NCBI GenBank assembly: GCA_023397245.1
Contig: JAEWUH010000168.1
Coordinates: 1-14,161, forward strand
Reading direction: 5' to 3'
Length of the DNA stretch: 14,161 nucleotides
DNA from: Bacillota bacterium
GTDB lineage: Bacteria; Bacillota; Clostridia; Oscillospirales; Acutalibacteraceae
Shown here: piece after piece, positions 5,157 to 11,671 of the stretch
Position numbering within the stretch: the first letter of the stretch is position 1
How the letters are laid out: each line of letters begins with the position of its first letter
Notes under the pieces: model-generated
Databases searched by the model: none
What the model was told of the DNA's origin: nothing
The model's input: the letters and a program-made list of their open reading frames with translations, nothing else
Made by a program: the position numbers and the translations under genes

Positions 5157-6197
5157 TCAGTTCTTTTCCGCTGAACTGCTGGCGGAAGGCAGCGGCAGTT
5201 CAATTTTGTTTTTGCTGTGGTATTCTTTGGTTTCGCTGTCGCGAATCACCTCCGACTGGTTCTGGCGAAGCAGCATGGTGAGCGAATAAACATCCACCCA
5301 GATTTCGCTGTTGCACTCTTTCTGGCTTTCGTCAAAAACCAGCTGCAGACCAAAGTGCAGATGCGGCACGTTGATATTGTTGACATTCTCCTTCGTGCTG
5401 TAGCCCGTATGACCCACATAGCCGATCACATCGCCGGCCGTTACGGTCTTGCCCACCTCAAGGCCCGCGGCGTAGGGACGGTTTTGGCGGAGATGCGCGT
5501 AATAGTAATAGCGGCGTTTATCATTGCTGCGGATTCCGATGCGCCAGCCGCCGTACTGGTTCCAGCCGAGCGCCTCAACCACGCCGGATTCCACCGCGAT
5601 GACCGGGGTTCCGGTCGCGGCCATCAGGTCGTGGCCAAGATGCTGCCGTTTAAAGCCGTAGGAGCGGCTTGAGCCGAAATCGTCGTAATCGTTATAGGGG
5701 AATGTCTTTGCGATCGGGGAAAAGCCGATCAGGCCGTACTTTTCTTCCCCGTTGACCTTGCAGGCGCCGACCAGACCGCCCAGCACCGCGGAATAGGCTT
5801 CATAATAATAGGAATAATGCTTCAGCCCGGAAGTCAGGCTCTCCATATCCTGCGTTTTCAGCTTGGTCATAAGGGCGTCTATGTCGCTGCTTTTATAGCG
5901 CGAAAAATCGCCGCCGTATCTTGTTGCAAGATACGCCAGAATCTGTATCCAGCTGATATTTCCGCCGCTTTTATGCGATTCCACATCGATTTTCATTGCT
6001 TTCTGCAGAGCAAGGTAAGGAACGTTGAATTCGACCCATTTGATATAGTCCCCCTTGCCCGCCTGTGTCTCAACGGGAACGGAAGCGCGGCTTCCGTTTG
6101 TGTAAATGCCGGCAGCGAAGATCGCCGCCGCAACGATGAGCAGCACCGCCATTACTTTTTTCATCTTCATAATACGATAAAACAAGCTATCACCCAC
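5157..6197 (-). CDS. M23 family peptidase (LytM-like zinc metallopeptidase), membrane-anchored or secreted
   Basis: A 346-residue protein. Residues ~13-30 form a hydrophobic N-terminal signal or anchor (MKKVMAVLLIVAAAIFAAG). Residues ~50-160 form an all-helical domain typical of clostridial M23 proteins (WVEFNVPYLALQKAMKIDVES, SWIQILAYLATRYGG). The C-terminal M23 domain has all metal and catalytic positions: HxxxD at His186/Asp190 (HLGHD), His235 in YYYAHL, and HxH at His279/His281 (HLHFG). It is therefore a likely active peptidoglycan endopeptidase acting outside the membrane. The longest frame starts with GTG at 6197 without a clear Shine-Dalgarno sequence; ATGs at 6170 or 6164 put the start right before the signal and are plausible. 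A hydrophilic Ser/Ala-rich tail ends the protein. It ends 55 nt before the terminator at 5065-5101. Confidence 0.85.
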   Translation of the reverse strand: MGDSLFYRIMKMKKVMAVLLIVAAAIFAAGIYTNGSRASVPVETQAGKGDYIKWVEFNVPYLALQKAMKIDVESHKSGGNISWIQILAYLATRYGGDFSRYKSSDIDALMTKLKTQDMESLTSGLKHYSYYYEAYSAVLGGLVGACKVNGEEKYGLIGFSPIAKTFPYNDYDDFGSSRSYGFKRQHLGHDLMAATGTPVIAVESGVVEALGWNQYGGWRIGIRSNDKRRYYYYAHLRQNRPYAAGLEVGKTVTAGDVIGYVGHTGYSTKENVNNINVPHLHFGLQLVFDESQKECNSEIWVDVYSLTMLLRQNQSEVIRDSETKEYHSKNKIELPLPSASSSAEKN

Positions 6198-6236
6198 TGT
6201 CTATTCATTATTATGATGATCAAATAAAAAATATGG

Positions 6237-6248
6237 CTGAAATTTCAG
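6237..6248. repeat. 12-bp perfect palindrome upstream of the M23 peptidase
   Basis: CTGAAATTTCAG is self-complementary and sits 40 nt before the earliest M23 peptidase start. It could be an operator for a dimeric regulator; nothing else supports that. Confidence 0.25.
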
Positions 6249-6275
6249 GAAGCGCCGATAAAATCAATCTGCCCT

Positions 6276-6446
6276 TTAAATATCATCGGCGTCCTGCGTG
6301 GGTGCGTCCCCGTCCTCTGCGGTTCCGGTGTAGCTCCCCAGCACATCCGACGGTATCTGCTTTTGATTCATCTCCGGCATAGTAGCCGCCATCGCGTTAA
6401 TATTGTGTCCTGCTTCTTTCTTCGTTTCGTCTTTTTTAGAGAACAT
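6276..6446 (-). CDS. Small acidic 56-residue protein of unknown function
   Basis: A short reading frame with ATG at 6444-6446 and TAA at 6276-6278. The ribosome binding site is very good: GAGGTGA followed by a T-run, about 7 nt before the ATG. The product begins with a lysine-rich stretch (MFSKKDETKKEAG) and ends in an acidic tail with a GSYTG turn and the terminus TQDADDI. There is no signal peptide or membrane segment. It follows the sugar-transferase gene by 55 nt on the same strand and precedes the M23 peptidase gene by 78 nt, so it may share their transcript. I recall similar GSYTG...QDADD(L/I) tails on short clostridial hypothetical proteins but cannot name a family. The ribosome binding site and biased composition argue that it is real. 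Confidence 0.65.
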   Translation of the reverse strand: MFSKKDETKKEAGHNINAMAATMPEMNQKQIPSDVLGSYTGTAEDGDAPTQDADDI

Positions 6447-6501
6447 AAAAAAATCACCTCACGCATAGTATGGGCAGCGCGAGGCGAAATATAAGACAAT
6501 A

Positions 6502-7182
6502 TTAATGAAGGAATACCGCGGCAACCGTCTGAAACATAATTTTAATATCGCGATGGACGCTGATTTTTTTGATATACTCCAGATTCAGCGCCATTTTTGG
6601 CGGCAGAATCTGCTCCACATAAATCTGCTCGGGGTTTGAACCGGAATTCAGCAGCTTGTCTTCATCCTTGAAGGCAATGCTTGAGGTTGCGGTGATCCCG
6701 GGGCGGACAAGCAGGGTCGCCATATACTCCGGCGTGTACACATCCACGTATTTCCGTACTTCGGGCCGGGGGCCCACAAGGCTCATACTGCCGCCGAGCA
6801 CATTCAGCAGCTGGGAGAATTCATCCAGCCTGCATTTACGGATAAAGCGGCCGACCCGCGTAACGCGGGGGTCCTCGCCCATCGTAAGGAGCGGGCCGAT
6901 CCGGTCGGCATCCTGCACCATCGTGCGGAATTTAAAAATCTTAAAATCCCTGTTAAAGCGTCCTACCCGCACCTGACGGTAAAACACGGGGCCTCTGGAA
7001 TCCAGCTTGATAGCAAGCGCCAGAAGCAGGAAAAACGGCGACAGAACCGCGAGTATCAGAAAGGAAGCCGCTATGTCAAACACCCGTTTTCCCAACATGG
7101 AAACCGGCCTTTGATTAAGCAGTTCCAAGTATTTTTGCGTATATTCATTTTTCATATCTTCCGGTAATTCCCGATAAGTCAA
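6502..7182 (-). CDS. Bacterial sugar transferase (polyprenyl-phosphate glycosyl-1-phosphate transferase)
   Basis: A 226-residue monotopic phosphoglycosyl transferase (PF02397, WcaJ/PglC type). It has KRVFDI (32-37), one hydrophobic membrane hairpin (residues ~38-60), GPVFYRQVRVGR (64-75), FKIFKFRTM (80-88), RVTRVGRFIRK then LDE (Asp120-Glu121, the catalytic dyad position of this family), and SLVGPRPE (134-141). It transfers a sugar-1-phosphate from a nucleotide sugar to undecaprenyl phosphate, the first step of exopolysaccharide, capsule or glycan assembly, at the inner face of the membrane. The length is that of the short single-domain form. The start is TTG at 7182, preceded by GGGGA at good spacing; an ATG at 7155 is the alternative. 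No other glycosyltransferases are nearby, so the glycan it serves is unknown. A well-formed promoter lies at 7298-7326. Confidence 0.9.
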   Translation of the reverse strand: MTYRELPEDMKNEYTQKYLELLNQRPVSMLGKRVFDIAASFLILAVLSPFFLLLALAIKLDSRGPVFYRQVRVGRFNRDFKIFKFRTMVQDADRIGPLLTMGEDPRVTRVGRFIRKCRLDEFSQLLNVLGGSMSLVGPRPEVRKYVDVYTPEYMATLLVRPGITATSSIAFKDEDKLLNSGSNPEQIYVEQILPPKMALNLEYIKKISVHRDIKIMFQTVAAVFLH

Positions 7183-7297
7183 TGTACTGTCCCCATTCGA
7201 TGATTTATTATATTATTCCCTATTGCAATGAAAAAAATCAGTCCGGCCGTATCACTTTTTCCTTCTTTTTAAGTGTTATCCAGCCGAACGTAAAAAC

Positions 7298-7326
7298 ATT
7301 ATAGCACAAGTTGTTCAATGTAACAA
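7298..7326 (-). promoter_or_regulatory. Promoter for the sugar-transferase gene
   Basis: On the minus strand, TTGTTA (7326-7321), a 17-nt spacer ending in TGC, and a perfect TATAAT (7303-7298); the TG one base upstream makes it an extended -10. It gives a leader of roughly 110 nt before the TTG start. The arms TTGTT (7311-7315) and AACAA (7322-7326) form a small inverted repeat over the -35 region. Confidence 0.6.
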
Positions 7327-7353
7327 TTTTTTCCGATATCGTATCCAAGTATA

Positions 7354-7383
7354 TTTACATTTACCATTTAAAAATGATATAAT
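7354..7383 (+). promoter_or_regulatory. Promoter for the glucokinase-galM operon
   Basis: TTTACA (7354-7359), an 18-nt spacer and a perfect TATAAT (7378-7383) with an extended -10 TG at 7375-7376. Start of transcription would be near 7390, about 38 nt before the glucokinase ATG. The -35 boxes of this and the divergent promoter are about 28 bp apart. Confidence 0.65.
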
Positions 7384-7427
7384 TATTTATAAATTGGTTC
7401 GATTTCACAATTAAAGGGGATCTAAAA

Positions 7428-8381
7428 ATGTATTATCTGGGTATTGATTTAGGCGGTACAAACATAGCCGTAGGCATAGTGGACGAAAATTATCAAATTA
7501 TAGCAAAAGCAAAGGCAAAAACAAGGGTTCCTTGCCCGCCGGATGACCTGTGCGAGCAGCTTGCCTCAACCGCATTCGAAGCACTCCGCAAGGCAAACCT
7601 TACGGTAGACGACATTCCGTGGGTCGGCGTAGGAACGCCGGGAACCGTAAACCGCAGCACGGGCGTGGTGGAATTTGCAAACAATCTATATCTGAACAAT
7701 TACCCCCTGCGCGATCTTCTTGAGAAAAGAATGAATAAAAAAGTAATCGTGGAGAACGACGCAAACGCCGCGGCATACGGCGAATTCCAGGCCGGCGCTC
7801 TGAAGGGCGTGACGAACGGCCTTGCCATTACGCTGGGAACGGGGATCGGCAGCGGAATTATCATCGACGGTAAAATTTACGCCGGAACCAATTTTGCGGC
7901 CGGCGAAATGGGACATACCGTTATCGTCTATAACGGGCGCCAATGCACCTGCGGGCGCAAAGGCTGCTGGGAAACTTATGCCTCCGCAACGGGCCTGATT
8001 GCTTCCACAAAGGAAGCCATGCAGAAAACAGGTGACCATGACAGCCCGATCTGGAAAATCGCGAACGGTGACCTGAACAACGTAAACGGAAGAACCGCGT
8101 TCGACGCGATGCGCGCAGGCGACCCGGTGGGCAAAGCGGTTGTGGACGAATACATTGCCTACCTCGGCTGCGGTCTGGCCAACTGCATCAACACCTTCCA
8201 GCCGGATATCCTGTGCATCGGCGGAGGTATCTGCAACGAGGGCGAAACCCTGCTGAAGCCTCTGCGCGAGTATCTTGCCCACGAGGTCTACACAATAAAT
8301 ACCACAAAGCAGACCAAACTCTGCACCGCGCAGCTCGGTAACGACGCAGGCATTATCGGCGCCGCGCTGATCGGCAAATAA
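7428..8381 (+). CDS. glcK: ROK family glucokinase
   Basis: A 317-residue ROK kinase that phosphorylates glucose to glucose-6-phosphate with ATP in the cytoplasm. Visible are the N-terminal phosphate-binding motif GIDLGGTNIAVG (5-16), GVGTPGTVN (67-75), the catalytic Asp in VENDANAAA (Asp111), LGTGIGSGI (136-144), EMGHTV with Glu160 and His163, and the zinc motif CTCGRKGCWE (Cys173, Cys175, Cys180). The C-terminal ICIGGGI and NDAGIIGAAL are also typical. There is no N-terminal helix-turn-helix, so it is a kinase and not a ROK repressor. AAAGGGGA lies 7 nt before the ATG. It is followed after 42 nt by aldose epimerase, which interconverts the anomers of its substrate. Length and motifs are normal. 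Confidence 0.93.
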   Translation: MYYLGIDLGGTNIAVGIVDENYQIIAKAKAKTRVPCPPDDLCEQLASTAFEALRKANLTVDDIPWVGVGTPGTVNRSTGVVEFANNLYLNNYPLRDLLEKRMNKKVIVENDANAAAYGEFQAGALKGVTNGLAITLGTGIGSGIIIDGKIYAGTNFAAGEMGHTVIVYNGRQCTCGRKGCWETYASATGLIASTKEAMQKTGDHDSPIWKIANGDLNNVNGRTAFDAMRAGDPVGKAVVDEYIAYLGCGLANCINTFQPDILCIGGGICNEGETLLKPLREYLAHEVYTINTTKQTKLCTAQLGNDAGIIGAALIGK

Positions 8382-8423
8382 TTTTTAGGCAATACGAATG
8401 ATTTTTTGAAAGCAGGGTTAACA

Positions 8424-9482
8424 TTGAGCATTGAAAAAACGGTGTTCGGAAGAATGCCGGACGGCACTGCGGCAGAAAGCTACACGCTGAAGAATTCAAA
8501 GGGAATGACGGCGGAGCTGCTGACCTACGGCTGCCGTATCCGCAGGCTTCTTACGCCGGACCGGAACGGCACGCTGGGCGACGTTGTTCTGGGTTACGAT
8601 ACATTGGATGGTTATTTAACGCCAGGCGACGTTCAGGGCGCCGTAGTGGGACGTTTTGCGAACCGCATCGGCGGGGCAAAATTCATGATCGACAGCCAGA
8701 CTTATACGCTCACGGCCAACGACGGGGCAAATGCACTGCACAGCGCGCCGGGCGGCTTTCAGGATAAAATCTGGAGGGTAAAGCGCAGCGACAACAGCGA
8801 CGACGCTCCTTCCATTACCTTTGCCTACCTGAGCAGGGACGGGGAATGCGGTTTCCCGGGCAATCTGGACGTTACCGTCACCTATACTTTATCGACCGAC
8901 AATGCCCTGATCATTGAATACGGCGCAAAAACCGATAAAGAAACGCCGGTAAACCTGACAAATCATACTTATTTCAATATAAGCGGCAATGCAGGCAAGG
9001 ATATCCTATCCAGCACGATGCAGATCAACGCGGACTGCCTGACCGAGGTGGGCAGCGACCTGATCCCCACCGGCAAATTTATGTCTGTGGCGGGCACCCC
9101 CTATGATTTCAACACGGCAAAAACGATCGGTCAGGACATAAAGGCAAGCGACCCGCTGCTGAAAAGCTGCGGCGGCTACGACCATAACTTTGTAATCAAG
9201 GGCGGAGAAGGCATGAAAAAAGCCGGCGAGCTTTACGACCAGGCAAGCGGCAGGGCCATGCTGATTTTCACCGACCTGCCGGGGATGCAGGTCTACACCG
9301 CGAACAGCTTTCGTCCCGGCGCGGCGGGCAAGGGCGGCGTAAAGTTTCTTGCGCACCACGCAGTCTGCCTGGAAACGCAGTTCTACCCGGATTCCGTAAA
9401 CAAACCGGAGTTCCCCTATTCGAATTTAAAGCCGGGCGAAGCCTTCCGCTCTACCACGATTTACAAATTTGAAGTGAGATAA
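8424..9482 (+). CDS. galM: Aldose 1-epimerase (mutarotase)
   Basis: A 352-residue galactose mutarotase-type protein that interconverts alpha and beta anomers of hexoses. I place the start at TTG 8424 (MSIEKTVFG, a normal beginning for the family), with AGGG 6 nt before it; the frame also offers a TTG at 8406. Active-site positions are in place: GRFANRIGGAKF, NALHSAPGGF (His106), NLTNHTYFN (His181), GGYDHNFVI (Asp253) and the catalytic base in LETQFYPDS (Glu317). It lacks a signal peptide and so is cytoplasmic. It follows glucokinase by 42 nt without a terminator and is very probably in the same operon, supplying the anomer for glucokinase. A hairpin terminator at 9527-9570 ends the operon. 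Confidence 0.92.
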   Translation: MSIEKTVFGRMPDGTAAESYTLKNSKGMTAELLTYGCRIRRLLTPDRNGTLGDVVLGYDTLDGYLTPGDVQGAVVGRFANRIGGAKFMIDSQTYTLTANDGANALHSAPGGFQDKIWRVKRSDNSDDAPSITFAYLSRDGECGFPGNLDVTVTYTLSTDNALIIEYGAKTDKETPVNLTNHTYFNISGNAGKDILSSTMQINADCLTEVGSDLIPTGKFMSVAGTPYDFNTAKTIGQDIKASDPLLKSCGGYDHNFVIKGGEGMKKAGELYDQASGRAMLIFTDLPGMQVYTANSFRPGAAGKGGVKFLAHHAVCLETQFYPDSVNKPEFPYSNLKPGEAFRSTTIYKFEVR

Positions 9483-9526
9483 CCGGTGTTCGTTTAACAA
9501 AAGCTGTATAAATTGAATGAAAACCA

Positions 9527-9570
9527 AGCCCGTAAGAGCGTTTTTCAACGCTTTTCCGGGCTATCTTTTT
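9527..9570 (+). terminator. Intrinsic terminator after galM
   Basis: AGCCCG (9527-9532) pairs with CGGGCT (9557-9562), extended inward by AAGAGCG/CGCTTTT with one G-U pair, and followed by ATCTTTTT. Confidence 0.8.
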
Positions 9571-9764
9571 GTCTTCCGCTCTGATGCCAAACTCATTTTG
9601 CGGAATATTTTATGCCTTTGCCCCGCGGAATTATTTTATTAAGGAAATCCTCATTTTCGGCAAAATAAATAAATTGCTTCCATGCATTTACTGTATTTTC
9701 TTAAGAATTAGGGTTGTATTCTTAAATAAAGTATGTTATTATTTTCTCAAGTTGTTTGGCAATG
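9571..9764 (+). promoter_or_regulatory. AT-rich gap upstream of amtB with imperfect direct repeats and a weak promoter
   Basis: I see no gene here. GCGGAATATTTTAT (9600-9613) and GCGGAATTATTTTAT (9625-9639) are a direct repeat with a 25-bp period, and CTCATTTT occurs at 9592-9599 and 9650-9657. TTCTTAAGAA (9698-9707) is a palindrome. TTGTAT (9714-9719), a 17-nt spacer and TATTAT (9737-9742) form a possible promoter whose transcript would run straight into the hairpin at 9765. An 82-codon frame spanning 9569-9817 lacks a ribosome binding site and overlaps that hairpin. Confidence 0.4.
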
Positions 9765-9809
9765 AGGCCAATAACCGCTGTGATACCATAGCGGTTATTG
9801 GCCTTTTTT
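9765..9809 (+). terminator. Very strong intrinsic terminator or attenuator 113 nt before amtB
   Basis: AGGCCAATAACCGCT (9765-9779) pairs perfectly with AGCGGTTATTGGCCT (9790-9804) around a 10-nt loop, followed by a T-run (9804-9809). galM already has its own terminator 200 nt earlier and no gene lies between, so this one either ends a short RNA or acts as a regulated attenuator of amtB-glnK. Confidence 0.8.
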
Positions 9810-9902
9810 ATGTTTAAATGGGAAAAAGCGCTGTTCCGTTCAAACATAACATAGGCGATATGTAAATACTCATCCTTCTTCGTTTCAAGGAAAGATGAGT
9901 AT
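9810..9902 (+). promoter_or_regulatory. Structured 5' leader of amtB
   Basis: Two further hairpins lie between the terminator and the start of amtB. One is imperfect: ATGTTT (9810-9815) with AAACAT (9842-9847), and inner GGAA/TTCC. The second is ATACTCATC (9866-9874) with GATGAGTAT (9894-9902), a perfect 9-bp outer stem ending 5 nt before the AGGAGG at 9908-9913. I could not assign the region to a known riboswitch class. Confidence 0.5.
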
Positions 9903-9921
9903 AAATTAGGAGGATGTTTTA

Positions 9922-11160
9922 ATGGTTAATCAAGGTGATACTGCCTGGATGTTGATCAGCTCGGCGCTGGTGCTTTTAATGACGCCGGCCCTGGCATTAT
10001 TTTACTCCGGCCTTACGAAACGTAAAAACTCGGTCAATACGATTATGTCCTGTGCCTTTGCTCTTGGCCTTTCTTCCATTCTTTGGGTTTTGGTTGGATT
10101 CTCGCTTTCCTTTAGCGGCGATCTCGGCGGAGTGATTGGGAACCTGAACTGGTTCGGCATGAACTTTGACGGATTCAAGGATATGACGCTTCCCTACCCC
10201 AACACAATGCTGTTCGCAATCTTCCAGATGATGTTCGCGATTATCACCCCGGCCCTGATTACCGGCTCCATCGTGGAAAGGATGCGTTTTTCTTCCCTTT
10301 TCATTTTCGTGGCCGTATGGTCACTGATTGTTTATTACCCGATGGCCCACATGGTCTGGGGCGGCGGTTTTCTGATGCAGATCGGCTCCGTTGATTTTGC
10401 GGGCGGCAATGTCGTACATATCACTTCCGGCGTCAGCGCGCTGGTTCTCTCCATTGTTCTGGGGAAACGCAAGCACTACGGAAGGATTTCCTATCATCCG
10501 CACAATGTCCCCATGGTGTTTGTGGGCGCTTCCCTGCTCTGGTTCGGCTGGTTCGGCTTTAACGGCGGCAGCGCGTTCGGAGCGAACGGGCTGGCAGTCC
10601 ACGCCTTCCTTACAACAAATACTTCCGCGGCATCTGCCCTGCTTTCCTGGATGCTGATTGAAAAGCTGACAAACGGCAAGCCCACCCTTGTAGGCCTTTC
10701 CACCGGTATGGTCATCGGCCTTGTTGCAATCACCCCGGGCGCGGGCTTCGTACCGATATGGGCGGCCATTGTGATCGGCGCGCTGGCAAGCCCGATTTCC
10801 TACTTCTTTATTTCGGTGATTAAAAACAAATTCGGCTACGACGACGCGCTTGACGTTTTCGGATGTCACGGCATCGGCGGAATCTGGGGCGGTCTGGCAA
10901 CCGGCATCTTCACCAACACCGCCGTCAATTCCTCCGCAAAATGGAACGGCCTGATCTACGGCGATTTCAACCTGTTTGCACGCCAGTTGGCGGCAATCGG
11001 CGTGGCGATTGCCTTTGCGGTTGTAGGCACGCTGATCGCGGCCGGAGTTGCAAAGCTGGTTACCAAGGACATCCGGGTACCGTTCAAGGATGAAGAAATC
11101 GGCCTGGATATCTCCGAACACGGCGAATCCGCTTATCCTGCCTTTAACGGCATGGACTGA
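9922..11160 (+). CDS. amtB: Ammonium transporter (Amt/MEP/Rh family)
   Basis: A 412-residue polytopic membrane protein with about eleven transmembrane segments, an Amt channel for ammonium uptake across the cytoplasmic membrane. The twin pore histidines are present: His143 in AHMVWGGGF and His316 in FGCHGIGGIWGG. Other family blocks are FYSGLTKRKNSVNT, the AIITPALITGSIVERM stretch, DFAGGNVVHITSG and WFGWFGFNGGSA. There is no cleaved signal peptide, which is common in Gram-positive members. AGGAGG lies 8 nt before the ATG. The PII gene glnK follows by 42 nt, so the channel and its blocking regulator are made together, as in most bacteria. Expression is likely nitrogen-controlled through the leader described upstream (inference). 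Confidence 0.95.
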   Translation: MVNQGDTAWMLISSALVLLMTPALALFYSGLTKRKNSVNTIMSCAFALGLSSILWVLVGFSLSFSGDLGGVIGNLNWFGMNFDGFKDMTLPYPNTMLFAIFQMMFAIITPALITGSIVERMRFSSLFIFVAVWSLIVYYPMAHMVWGGGFLMQIGSVDFAGGNVVHITSGVSALVLSIVLGKRKHYGRISYHPHNVPMVFVGASLLWFGWFGFNGGSAFGANGLAVHAFLTTNTSAASALLSWMLIEKLTNGKPTLVGLSTGMVIGLVAITPGAGFVPIWAAIVIGALASPISYFFISVIKNKFGYDDALDVFGCHGIGGIWGGLATGIFTNTAVNSSAKWNGLIYGDFNLFARQLAAIGVAIAFAVVGTLIAAGVAKLVTKDIRVPFKDEEIGLDISEHGESAYPAFNGMD

Positions 11161-11202
11161 TCTACAGGTGAATGATACTATTTGTGATTAGGAGAAGCAG
11201 AA

Positions 11203-11544
11203 ATGAAAAAGATTGAAGCTATTATAAGGCCGGAGCAGATTGCGGACATCAAAGAAAACCTGAAAACTCTGGATCTGAACGGCATCAGCATTACGCAGAT
11301 CATGGGTTCCGGCTGCCAGAAGGGCTGGACGGAATTCATCCGCGGCTCGGAAGTAGATTACAATTTCCTCCCCAAGATAAAAATCGAACTGGTCGTTTCG
11401 GACGAACAGATGGAAGACGTAATTGAAACCATTATTTCCACCGCACAGACCGGCGAAATCGGGGACGGGAAAATCTTTATCTCCGAAATTCAGGACGCAA
11501 TCCGCATCCGCACCGGCGAGCGCGGAATTGCCGCTCTTAAATAA
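11203..11544 (+). CDS. glnK: PII nitrogen regulatory protein (GlnK/GlnB family)
   Basis: A 113-residue PII protein. The beginning MKKIEAIIRPEQ, the GCQKGWTEFIRG stretch with Gln39 and Lys40 (nucleotide and 2-oxoglutarate site), FLPKIKIELVV, and the signature TGEIGDGKIFI followed by RIRTGERG are all present. PII trimers sense ATP/ADP and 2-oxoglutarate and plug the Amt channel with their T-loops when nitrogen is plentiful. The T-loop reads RGSEVDYNF: Val stands where Tyr51, the uridylylation site of proteobacterial PII, would be, and a Tyr occurs at 53. Control by GlnD-type uridylylation at Tyr51 is therefore not possible; control by ligand binding alone is likely. AGGAGA lies 7 nt before the ATG. 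It is cotranscribed with amtB and ends at the terminator 11576-11612. Confidence 0.93.
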   Translation: MKKIEAIIRPEQIADIKENLKTLDLNGISITQIMGSGCQKGWTEFIRGSEVDYNFLPKIKIELVVSDEQMEDVIETIISTAQTGEIGDGKIFISEIQDAIRIRTGERGIAALK

Positions 11545-11575
11545 CTCTGTAAATACGGTTTGAAATTGATATGCC

Positions 11576-11615
11576 AAAAGCTCCGATTCCCTCACAGGAA
11601 ACCGGAGCTTTTGCA
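11576..11615. terminator. Bidirectional terminator between glnK and the LRR gene
   Basis: AAAAGCTCCG (11576-11585) pairs with CGGAGCTTTT (11603-11612), with inner TTCC/GGAA pairing. T-runs on both strands let it end glnK from the left and the minus-strand LRR gene from the right. Confidence 0.8.
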
Positions 11616-11671
11616 TTTTAGGAGAGCTAACGTTTTTCGGGCTGATTTCAGGTTTTAATCAGAATCTCTTA

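Noticed and set aside
6253..6291. Inverted repeat CGCCGAT/ATCGGCG as a terminator
   Set aside because: A 7-bp stem with a 25-nt loop overlapping the end of the small gene and without a T-run is not convincing.
7686..8282. A 198-codon minus-strand frame opposite glucokinase
   Set aside because: It is antisense to a gene with all catalytic motifs, and no family pattern or ribosome binding site is seen.
9569..9817. An 82-codon plus-strand frame before amtB
   Set aside because: It has no ribosome binding site, an AT-rich composition giving a Phe/Ile/Tyr-rich product, and it runs through the 15-bp terminator hairpin, whose arms it would have to encode.
10321..11121. A 266-codon minus-strand frame opposite amtB
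   Set aside because: It is antisense to the transporter. The product is rich in Arg, Asp and Gln as expected for the complement of membrane-protein codons.
11188..11616. A 142-codon minus-strand frame opposite glnK
   Set aside because: It is antisense to a clearly conserved PII gene and includes the terminator stem.
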